Below are positions 32,658 through 42,977 of a stretch of DNA of 64,000 nt, in pieces; the first letter of the stretch is position 1; every line of letters starts with the position of its first letter. The position numbers and the translations under genes are program-made. This DNA comes from Lactarius indigo (Eukaryota; Basidiomycota; Agaricomycetes; Russulales; Russulaceae). The notes below the pieces were generated by a model that was given only the letters and a program-made list of their open reading frames with translations, made no database searches and had not been told where the DNA came from. The DNA lies in NCBI GenBank assembly GCA_025766275.1, contig JAFKAC010000031.1:558001-622000 (forward strand), given 5' to 3'.

Positions 32658-35009
32658 ATGAGCGAATCAACGCGTAGATCTATGCTTTTCCCCCCTCAAG
32701 ATAATGGAAGATCGGGGATCCCAATGCCAATGCCTTCGTCTGCTGTGAAGAATCATACCTTGAATTTTACCCAGAACAAGCGGCTCTCTGTTGCTGGGCC
32801 AGCTTCCCGTGGCGCTTATCCTCCGGCAACTCTCGCAGTCCCGTCGACGCACCCTACGCCATCTCTTAACAGGTCACAGAACTTGGACCCACTTCTCGCA
32901 AGTGCTTCGAAAAATGGTCAGACGCCACTAAAATCGTATGGTTTTGCCTGCCCTCCTACCATGCGCAGGTTGCTTACATCTGATGACAGGAGCACGCGGA
33001 GAGGATCGCTCTGGGGAAGCGGGGTGGGCGCGCCCCCACCAGTCGCTGCTCAGGTTCTCAAAGACACTCGCCCTCTCCGCGATCGTCAGTACCAACTCAA
33101 GATGCGTCAAGATATCGTTAGCTGGCTCGGAGGCACAGAGTATGACATATCAATCCAGACCCTGACGAACATGACAGGGAAGGATTATCGCAACGTATTC
33201 CAGTTCTTGCTCTCCATGCTTGATCCAGGCTACTCGTTCGATCCTCAAGTGCGTTTTGAGGAAGAGTTCGTTTCGGCGTTGAAGTGCGTTCAATACCCTT
33301 TCGTCGGACAAGTGGACCCCAAATGGCTCGCTGCTCCGGCGAGCATGCACTCATGGCCTTCATTATTGGGTGTATTGCATTGGCTTGTATGCATGTGCAA
33401 GGTGCGTCGTGAGGGTCCGTTCCCTTGAAAGGGATTTCTCATCACTCATGCAGGGAAGACTGGCCTATATGGACAGCGGGCACCCTACGCTACAATATTC
33501 CGAAATCATTCCCGAGAAATTCGATCACCCTGATCATCACTCCGCTCTCGCCTTCGACTACTTCACGGAAGCTTACGAAATCTTTTGCACGGGGTCCGAC
33601 GTCTTCGTGGATCAACAACTAAAATTGGAAGAGCGATATGGTAAGTTTCTAGCCTATATAGACCCAGTGCCTCTATTGAAGCGCGATAGCCAAGAAGGAC
33701 GAGCAGACTGAGATCGAACTTGAGGAGCTGAAGGTAGAGCTCGCGAAAGTCAAGGCCAAGTATGACAAACTACAGTCCTCGCCAGTACGTATGCAATATC
33801 TTCCATAAAAACCGTCAGTTGACATTCTGCAAGGCACCAATCGACAAGCTTCTCTCCGATAACCAATGCATGAAGCGGGACTTTGAGAAGTTCCAAGAGT
33901 GTATACATAACTGGGAAGGAAGGAAGAAGACACTTATCGGTCACATTGCGAATCTCAAAATCGACATTACACAACAGTGTGAGTAAGAGTACTATTCTCT
34001 TACTGAAGTACACGTTGGTCTGATCGTTGGTCAGCATCGAACCTAGAGCAGCTGGAAGCAGAGCAGGAACGGCTCTCCGAGATTGTCAAGGAGCAGAATA
34101 TATCACCAGATGAGGTCGTCCGTATGAACACGGAACATGAACAGCTCGCTCAGGGTATAGACGAACTGAAGGCCAAAATCGCTGAAACCCAGAAAGACGT
34201 CCACTCACTCGAGGTAGCTGTCGCCAACCATGGTGCCGCTGCTGAGGAAGCAGTTGACGCATACACGACACTCCTCTCGGATTTGGGGCTGTTCCCGCCG
34301 CTTCCCCAGCCATTCCACGATATCGACCTCCGAATGGTGCTGAACACTGCAACATCGCAACCGGAAAACCTACTAAAGGGCCTAGACATCCGTCATGTCA
34401 TCAGACCAACACTGAATGATATTCTAGAGGCCAAACGGGACGAGCGTATAGCTGTCAACAACCAAAGGATTCAAATGGACCACGAATTCGACGAGTTAAT
34501 TTCGGAGTGCGAGAAATTGGAAGACGAGATTAATGAGACAGAAAAGACGGTGATGGTCTTGGATGAACAAGCTGAAGATCTCCGAGAGGTAAGATTCATC
34601 GCTTTTTGCGTTTAGCCTCATCCCACCGACACGTTTTATCGCCGCTATAGACTGCTCAGCGGGAAGCCCTCGTTAACAACGCCGAAATCAAACGATTAGA
34701 GCGAAATCTTACACTGGCTCGGACGGCAGCACTCTCCGGTGGTGCCGGTGTAGAGTCTCAGTTGCAGACCCTGCAGATCGCGTACGTACGAAATTCAGGA
34801 CCGTTTTCCGTCCGTCAATTTTTCTGCCAATTAGGTATCGGGAACAGATGCAGAAGATCGCGCGATTGCAAGAAGAGACCGTTCGCGCAATAGTCAAGAA
34901 TAGTACCGAGATTGCCATGTTCAAGGAGATGACCTCTCAGCAATTAAAGGATCTCCGAGACTTCGCGACTCGCACATACCGTGAACCAGTAAGCACCATG
35001 ACGAAGTAA
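32658..35009 (+). CDS. ndc80: kinetochore protein NDC80 (HEC1)
   Basis: Exons 32658-33401, 33454-33640, 33690-33784, 33834-33978, 34035-34588, 34651-34781, 34835-34988 plus a read-through end to 35009 give about 676 residues. The start MSESTRRSMLFPPQD resembles other fungal NDC80 N-termini, a basic unstructured tail that binds microtubules. The calponin-homology domain follows (RQYQLKMRQDIVSWLGG, YDISIQTLTNMTGKDYRNVF, FVSALKCVQYPFVGQVDPKW), then a long coiled coil to the C-terminus. NDC80 couples kinetochores to spindle microtubules in a complex with Nuf2, Spc24 and Spc25. The last exon is uncertain: a donor at 34989 could splice to 35044 and end after two more codons (QT, stop at 35052). Confidence 0.95.
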
Positions 35010-36633
35010 GAGTTTATGGCACTCTCTGATTTGTCACGCGTAGCAAACCTAGCAAATAATTCGATGGCCGAGGAGCGTTTCTGTACGTTTTGGATGATAT
35101 GATAGTGGCAACTGAAACCGTTAATTCAATGTATTGATAAAATGTTCGAGAAGACTCGTTGGATTTTGTGCCTCGGCCAGCTGAGCCAGTATTCAGTTAA
35201 GTAGTGCCTACGAAGTCAGCACGGTAAAGCCGATCAATGTTCCACTGATTCGTAGCTGTGTCGCTATGCTCTCACGGCATCAAAGCCCGCTCGCACGGAA
35301 ATGGTTTGTAGAGCCCTGGAAAGAAGAGACCTCAAGTGGGTTTACCATGCCGAAAAGGGCGCATAGGGTTGAAGGACAGCCGAATAATTGAACCGACAAC
35401 CGAAGAGTGAAAAAAGAAGAATTGGTACGACGTTATTGTAAGGCCACGGCCAGCCAACTATCGTTGGAAACAGTGGCCTGGAGCGCACTGGCAGGCCGCG
35501 GAATCCGAACGACGCGGACTGTCAATGACGTTCGTGACCAAGCGGTTGCGTTGGTGCCCACTGTAATGAGGCACCGGCGTCAGCTCATCAGATGCATCAT
35601 GCCCTCTCCTCACCACGAGGATCATGGATCATCGTTCGTTCCTGTTCGCGCGTACATCGTTCGGTCGTGTTTCGGTTTCGGGTCTGACGATCCGATATCA
35701 CGGCCGTGTTAATCGTAGCGTAGCTGGCCTTCCTATTCTCCGGAGCCACGAGGGTGTAACAAACGGATATGGCAAAGAAGTACACCCTTCGCACTGCGGA
35801 AATTTTGTGTCCGACCCCAAGTCCGCCGCCGGGCAGCGCAGTTGAACACCAATCACACCTGACACTCCAATTTTTTTTCTTGCCTTATGCTCGTGGTTAT
35901 GTCTTCTGTGCTGACTTGTTGTTCTATTCTTGACACTTCGGAGCTCTTCACCACTCGCGGACGCTTTTGCTCTCTCCGGCGCCACACCGGCCGTCCCCGG
36001 GAGACCAGCGAGGAATCTTGGTCATGGTCATGCAAGACTCTTTCAACTGCAGGGGCACTCAGCGAGGCTCTGGTTGGTGACGACACTGTTAGCCCTGTAC
36101 GAAGGTGGGAGGTCTTCCCAGGATTGTTCTCACAGACATGCGAATTGCGATTTTAGGTCACCACTCGCGTCTACATTCTGCCGATGCTCAGGCAAACTAG
36201 TACGGAATCGGTACCACTTGATTGCGCAGTGGAAGGACCACGACTGGCCGACGGATGTCAAAGTGACACGAGAATCGGATATGCTGTGCTGTGCTGTTCA
36301 CACGCACGTCCTAGTACATATCATCCGTTCGGTCAAGAGACTGATAAAGCGCGACTTCCCGGATTCGGTCAATTTCGACCCGGCCTTGATTATTTAACCA
36401 TACTTCTGTTTACATTCCCTGGCCACGGGCCCGGTACTGCCCTCCTATTTGGATCTCGACTGAAAGCGTGACAAACCATCCCATGCTGTACGCTGGTCCA
36501 CAACGAGTCCCGTAGGCCCATAAGTAGGGCTGGCACCCAAGTTTCATTCTTAGCACACACCCTCCCCTTTACAGCTGGTTCTGCGGTCCCGCCCCTACCC
36601 TCTGTCACCACGCACCACCTAGCCTCTCGTAAT
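35010..36633. other. intergenic, no gene seen
   Basis: About 1.6 kb. Frames in both strands are short and inconsistent. The 200 bases before 36634 are pyrimidine-rich and probably the promoter and leader of the TmpA-like gene. Confidence 0.5.
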
Positions 36634-38900
36634 ATGTCTGCTCCTGAGGGTGCTGCCCCTGCCTACGATGCGGCCGAAAAGGGTACCCTTGAGAACCACT
36701 CGGGGCCATCGAGCGTTGCCACTCTAGCGTTGGCAGACGAGAAGAAGAGGGTTGACACTCCTCTCGTCATGTCCAAAGAGGTCATTACCATCCCGAAACC
36801 CCCCACGACCAAGCCACCTGCCAAGAAGGTCTCCAGATGGATCCTCTGGCAGCTGTGGTTCAACACATACAGGTATGTGTCCGTCGCGCACGTTCTCATT
36901 ACATGTTTCTGATCCTCTTCGCTAGGAAACTTTTCACGTTTGTGTTCACATTGAATATGATCGGGATCGGCTTGGCAGTGTCGGGGCACTTTCCGTACGC
37001 CGAGAGGTATACTGGCGCCATGGCCTTGGGAAACCTGAACTTCGCCATCCTCATGCGCAACGAGCTCTTTGGCCGTTTCTTGTATTTGTTCGTAAACACC
37101 TGCTTCGCCAAGGTAGTCATCGCATTAGTTCAGCCGCTATTTTCGTATTTGGGTGCTTATTGTTTATCAGTGGGCGCCGTTATGGTGGAGGCTGGGCTGC
37201 ACGTCTGTTCTTCAGGTATGAATTCCTTTGCCTTGACGCATATGAGTGAGCTCACGAACGTCGTTTGCAGCATCTCGGAGGCATTCACAGTGGTTGTGCA
37301 CTTTCCGGTGTTGGCTGGCTCATCGTGAAGGTCGTGAACAACTTCCGGCACCATTCTGTCAATCATGATTCGATTCTCATCGTCGGCGCGATAACGAACA
37401 TTGCCGTTATCGTTAGTGCCATAAGCGCATTCCCTTGGGTGAGAAACACCCATCATAAGTGAGTCATGTTTTTTCCGCCACGACAAGGTCGGCTAAAAGA
37501 TCCATCAGTATCTTCGAGCGCCACCACCGCTTCGTCGGATGGCTCGGCCTCATCCTCACTTGTGAGTGAAATTTCTTTCGGCCGAATTTTCAAGGTGCTA
37601 ATGGCCTCGTTTCAGGGATCTTCACCATACTCGGTGACTCGTATAACCCGGACACTCGGACGTGGAACTTGAGTGGGCAGCACATCCTCCGCCAGCAGGA
37701 CTTCTGGTTCGCGATGGGGATGACGACGTTGTATGTAGAATTCGGTGTTCTCCATCCATCGCAGGAACGCTCACACGCTTCTTTCAGTGTTATCATTCCG
37801 TGGCTTTGCGTCCGCGAGGTTCCTGTGGATATCGAACTCGTGAGCCCCTTATTTGTCTCGATAGAGTCAGATGTTCAAGCCCCATAATTGTAGCCGTCGC
37901 CTAAGGTCGCGATCATCCGGTTTAAGCGTGGAATGCAACAAGGACTCCTCGGGCGTATTAGCCGTACGTCCATCATGGAGTACCATGCATTCGGGATCAT
38001 TTCGTGAGGAGCTCCTTTTGTTATCGGAGTCATCTTCTCACACGAGTTGATTTTTTTAGGGAGGGAACTCACGCCAAGTACCACTATATGATCTGCGGTG
38101 TGCAAGGTAATGCCTAATCTTCCGATCTGTCTCACACAATTCTCATGGTCGGCATGGCAGGTGACTTTACTCGTGGCCTCGTAAACGACCCTCCTCGGAC
38201 ACTTTGGACACGGGAACTGAAGGTGAGCCCAGGCAACCCTTTACCGAGTCACATGGATGGTCCGTAACGGATTCCCAGTTCGCTGGTGTCTCTAATACTT
38301 CCACACTCTACAAACGTGGCGTTCGGATATGCACGGGTACCGGCATCGGCGCTGCGTTGTCCACCTGCCTCCAGTCACCCCATTGGTGAGACAGTTACAG
38401 GTTCACACACCACCGGGACCATACTGACCAGCCGGACACAGGTACTTGATCTGGATCGGTACGTCCAGAAAATGACGGCACTGTTTGCAATCAGGAAATC
38501 GACGCTCATGGTCTTTTCTCCCCGGTATCTAGGCTCTGATCAGGAAAAGACGTTCGGACCAACGATCAGTGGACTCATTCACCGTCACATAGAGTCAGAG
38601 CGTCTCCTGTTGTGGGACAGCAAGCTCAGGGGTGGGCGTCCAGACACGATGAAGATCTTGAAGGAGGCGTATCACTCCTGGGATGCCGAAGGTGACTCAA
38701 TCTACCCAGCGCTTTTTGTGTGCGGCAGTACTGACACGCGTCTTTCTGCAGTCGTCTTCATCACATCGAATTATATCGGCAATTCAGAAATTATGCAGGG
38801 TTGCAAAGAGGCCGGCATCCCCGCATTTGGCACGCTGTGGGATTTCGTGAGTCTATTTTCTAGGCTTCTTATGCCGCTTGACAACCTGTTCTCTCAGTGA
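36634..38900 (+). CDS. TmpA-like integral membrane protein with a reductase-like C-terminal domain
   Basis: Fifteen exons (36634-36872, 36926-37112, 37171-37215, 37271-37458, 37509-37561, 37616-37730, 37788-37839, 37894-38003, 38060-38106, 38161-38222, 38279-38385, 38442-38458, 38533-38691, 38752-38846, 38898-38900) give 492 residues. A polar N-terminus precedes SRWILWQLWFNTYRKLFTFV and several helices (NMIGIGLAV, HLGGIHSGCALSGVGWLI). The soluble C-terminal half has a nucleotide-binding look (ICTGTGIGAALS, VVFITSNYIGNSEIMQGC, FGTLWDF). This matches the fungal TmpA family; A. nidulans TmpA is a plasma-membrane protein affecting conidiation, thought to be related to ferric or flavin reductase folds. 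One exon is 17 nt, and the last holds only the stop codon if the final donor GTGAGT is used; reading through gives 17 extra residues with the same stop. Confidence 0.88.
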
Positions 38901-41135
38901 GCGGTGCACGGTGCTGGCGTTTCTTTACTCCTGTGCGGTGGGGGGAATTTCCATAATCTAGACGTTAGTAGAACACGTCGGAGCTCCGAAGCTCGTTGCT
39001 CACGCGTTGGTGGAGCAGGCTTTCACACACATACACACAATGAATCCTCCTCCAATCTCACCCCTCTCCTTTGGATAGAGCGTGCTTTTACCGGTTTGGT
39101 TCCCCTCCGCGGCGGGTCGCTGGGGCAGCCGGTAGTTTTCCCTTATCCCTTACTTCTTCCGTAAAGCTACATTCCCAACGGGCTCAGCTCGTGCGCAGTA
39201 CAAACCAATGGTATTAGACATAATTTCAATGAGCAGCTATTCACAGGATTGAGCGGGTGCTGTATTCACGACGCGTGTATGAGCGCGAGGCTCCGTGCGA
39301 GATTGTCGTCCCGATTTGGACTCGTTTGAGGGTTAAGTTGACCGGGTGGGAGAGGATCAAGCACAACGGAACCGGCTTTAATTAGACCTACTCCGAGCCG
39401 AGAGCCCCTTGTGAGAGAACATCTACTGAGCCTGGGAGAAGAAGTCGACATTGTCTTCAGGAACCGGCTGTCAACATCTGAAGCTAATCGTTCCTAGTTT
39501 TAGTTAATCATTATTATTACCATTGCGCTCAGCCAGGCAGAGGGGAGATTACAGCTAAGAACATGAAAAACATACATGAAAAGACGTGACAACACACAGC
39601 AAAGTGATAACATGAAGACGAATGGGGAACCCGCATGGCCCTTTCCACCCCATGATCCGTGGTAAACGTTACATACAGCGACCACACCGCCACCTGGGAG
39701 GGATATGTGACTACTAATAAGGTGGCGTCAAGCAATACTGCTCAAGAATTTGACCAGACTTCCCCATCCACGGCCAGCGCCGCTCGGGCCGGATGGGTGT
39801 GTTCGGCACCAGACGGATCCCTCTGCGAGCAAGCTCAACGACTATCCGGGCGATATTGCGTGAGTCCTGGGATCAGAAATGTTGATGATACGTATCCATT
39901 ACCGGCGGAGGAAACTCACATCGATTCCACTGTGTTGTCTCCCCTCGAACGGCGCAAGATCGAGGAACCGTAACTGATGCACGATATTTGGTGACATGCG
40001 GCGGGGCAGAGTGGGCTAGATACAGGGACGGGACCCGAGATGAGGGTAACATAGGAGCCGTGGCATTTTGTGGAAACGGACCTTTAACCCACGAACGCGA
40101 CTGAACTCGGACCACGCGCTCACAATCTTCCGGACGTCGATAACGTCCCCCCTGAGCCACAGAGGCATGGAAATCTACAACAGCGAGAAAGGGATAATGA
40201 TGTCAAAAGGTGTACTCGTGGGCAGGTCTACGACTAGGCACTGGACTGACATTAGATATGAAACATTGTTTAACGACAAAGTCCCGGATGTCAAATGGAC
40301 CATCAGTACACCAGCAGAAACGGACAAGGCGGTCGCCCGTCTCTGGATGAATCAGGCCGTGCTGCGCGAGGAAGGCTGAGAACCTTCGCTCGACTTCAGG
40401 AAAGTGGGGTGCGCTGTCAACCTGTTCCTAAAGGCACGGACACGAGAGACGCTAATGGGCTGACAGTCGTAATGATGGTGTGGGAATGCACTGACTTGAG
40501 TTATGCCGGTGAGAGAGGTACAGAAGGGGGATAGCTTGGGACGCCACGTCGGCCTGACAAAACTACGGAATTCTGCAACCTTTTGCAGGGTGCTAGCCAT
40601 GCCGTTGTTTCCTTTGTCTATCCCATCTGAGAAGACAAACAGGCCATTCCTGTGGTGTCGATTGAGCCGATGAGAGCGCAGCGCACATGATAACGTACAA
40701 TGATCTCATTGGGCCAGTGGAAGTCAGTACCTGGGTAGCATGTTGCTTCCACGTCCAATACTAGAAAGGCGTCGTACGGCTGAGGGGCTGTGATCGCCGG
40801 ACGTTGGTTACTCATTGAGGGGGGCGGCAACTGTCTATCCCCAAGTGGCGTGGTATCTTGCCATTGAATGGAAACTGGGGGAGTCACATAGTAGGTCATA
40901 GTAATGGTGGTAGTGGCGGCAAGAAGCAGTGTCGTAAGACGTGGGAGGAAGATATATTGGTTGCTGAGAGTTGGACCAATCTTATAACATCGATTTACGA
41001 GAAAGCAGATAGCAAAAGAGTGCGGGGCATCGCTTCAAAGGAAGCGAGCCTGAGAGTGCCGCTGCTAAGGCAAAGCCAACGCGGCGGTCATGATCGGCTT
41101 GTCCCGGCTAGGCTTGGTTTCACTCATCGGTCACA
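38901..41135. other. intergenic, no gene seen
   Basis: About 2.2 kb with scattered short frames and no splice-consistent gene. No repeat families, inverted repeats or mobile-element motifs were recognised by eye. Confidence 0.5.
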
Positions 41136-42285
41136 ATGGCACATCACAGGGGAGACGACCTCGATGACGATTTCATGCCAGATGAAACTGTCGCACTCTC
41201 CGAAGACGAAGGTTTCGAATCCCTCGGAGATCACGATGACATTGGAAAACTACTCAGCGCAGACGAGGACGAAGTAGACCTCCCCAAAGAACGGTCAAAC
41301 TCACTTCTGGAGAAGAAGCGGAGACGTAGAGAGAAAGAAAAAGAACGCAGAGCAAAGGAAGGTCTCTCCCTCTCTCGCGAGTTATCCTTCCTAAACACGA
41401 ACTCGCTGTACCGTTCTCTGTTCCTGACACGTCTTCTTTGAAACAGAAGCGAAAGCTTAACGAGACTATCGAACCAGGTGATCACCCGTCTGTGGCGTCG
41501 CGGTCCCCCGCCATAATGTCCGAGTACCTGTCCGCTATGCAAGCGAAATCTTTTTCAAAATTGTCTGCATTGGAGCTTCAGGACAGACAAATTCAAGGCA
41601 CGTGCTGATTTTGGGGTCTCCCAGACGACATCTTAAAAGTTGACGTTGCCAGGCAGAGAATTTCATAGTGGACACGACTACATGGACGGGATCGAGGAGT
41701 TTGGACACGTTGGCGGATTTTATTACGCAAGGTATATACATACACCCTCCTTCCTATCTTCGCTTCTGAGTTTCAGTAACCTTCAGCGGTACCGAATCTG
41801 CACACCCGGTTACTGCAGAGAACCAAATCTTTCGGAGCGCCAACACTACTTTTTCTAACAGGGGCAGCTTTGCGTGCGGTGGACGTGACTCGTGCCCTCA
41901 AGAACAAAACGCTGCGAGGTGAGAAGAGTGCTGGTGTCGCGAAGCTCTTCGCCAAGCACTGCAAACTTGAAGAGCACATCAACCTACTCAAGAAGACCAA
42001 GTTTGGCTCAGCGGTCGGTACGCCAAGCAGGGTCGGCAAGCTGCTTTGTGAGACAGGCGAGTATGTCACATCTCAAGTTGACCACGGTAACTGAACAGTC
42101 GTCTAGATGCACTCTCGGTGTCAGCTCTCACACATATCGTACTCGATGTGAGTCATCGTGACGCGAAGAAACGATGTTTGTTGGACATTCCTGAGACGCG
42201 GGATGAAGTCTTCAGGACGGTACTGGGTGCGCCTCAAGTAATGGAGCAAATAAAAGCTGGGAAGACACACATCGTACTCTTCTAG
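41136..42285 (+). CDS. cms1: CMS1-like ribosome-biogenesis protein
   Basis: Five exons (41136-41351, 41447-41597, 41657-41731, 41787-42056, 42107-42285) give 296 residues. After an acidic N-terminus (EDEGFESLGDHDD) and a basic helix (LEKKRRRREKEKERR), the family blocks are MSEYLSAMQAKSFSKLSALE, DTTTWTGSRSLDTLADFI, GAPTLLFLTGAALRAVDVTR, GTPSRVGKLL and HIVLDVSHRDAKKR. Cms1/CMSS1 proteins belong to the 90S pre-ribosome and have a helicase-like core without full helicase motifs. Only intron 3 has a GT donor; introns 1 (GCAAAG), 2 (GCACGT) and 4 (GCGAGT) keep frame only with GC..AG ends. Intron 1 is the least certain. The 3' end lies 65 bp from that of MRPL31, which converges. Confidence 0.88.
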
Positions 42286-42350
42286 TACTACTCGCCGTTG
42301 GCATTCACATTATGGTTGTAGCGTGACAGCGTCCATAATATAGATGTAAT

Positions 42351-42822
42351 CTAAAAGCCTTTGGGATTCGTTCTCTGTGTAATCTGCGAGCGAGGTGAGA
42401 TGTCAGTCGTCGTGTGAAGGACTAAGGAACATACACGAGTCCATTTTGGCACCTTGTGGACACCTTTGCGATATCCTCTGTGGTGGGGGGAAAACACGGT
42501 GTATTTGTCTTTGGGGTCCATTTCGTGTTCCTTGGGTAAAGCAAGCGCGCTGGTCTTTTTTCGCACAAGTTTCAGATTCAAGAAAGCGATTGTTGGAAGA
42601 GAACACACCAATGCCGTGCACTCCACGCCACTGGCTCTGACGGCCTCGATAACGGCGTCAACTTTCTTGAGACGGTCTCGGACGTTGGCTTTTCGTGTCA
42701 CCGATAGCCGCCATGGCACTTTCCTACAATTGCGAATGTCAGAAGAACTCGAGAACCTGAGATCACACGTACCATAAAAGACCAACATTGACGGCTGCGG
42801 TTGGTCTGAATGCACCGAACAT
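42351..42822 (-). CDS. mrpl31: mitochondrial large-subunit ribosomal protein MRPL31 (mL60)
   Basis: Four exons (42773-42822, 42609-42723, 42435-42554, 42351-42383 on the minus strand) give 105 residues. The sequence follows the family closely: MFGAFRPTAAVNVGLLWKVP, LSVTRKANVRDRLKKVDAVI, EAVRASGVECTAL, LALPKEHEMDPKDKYTVFS, YRKGVHKVPKWTR and the end RTNPKGF. It is a component of the fungal mitochondrial 54S ribosomal subunit. Its start codon lies 155 bp or less from the divergent SF3A1 start. Confidence 0.93.
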
Positions 42823-42977
42823 ATCTGCTTTGAAGTCAGTAGTGTTGTTCGCGAATTTCGTTTTCAGTGGCGCTGGTCGACATTTTCCCACGACCCAAGG
42901 TCTCCCAACGACCACGATGAACGGCACCATGACGGTCACCGACATCGATGCCTCAATGTTAACACCTCCCCCTCTCA

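Noticed and set aside
38901..41135. A hidden mobile element in the 2.2 kb gene-free interval
   Set aside because: No terminal repeats, transposase, integrase or reverse-transcriptase motifs were recognised in any frame.
42057..42106. GT donor GTATGT at 42061 for CMS1 intron 4
   Set aside because: Its hexamer is ideal, but joining it to the only fitting acceptor puts the conserved ALTHIVLDVSHRDAKKR end out of frame; the GC donor four bases upstream keeps frame.
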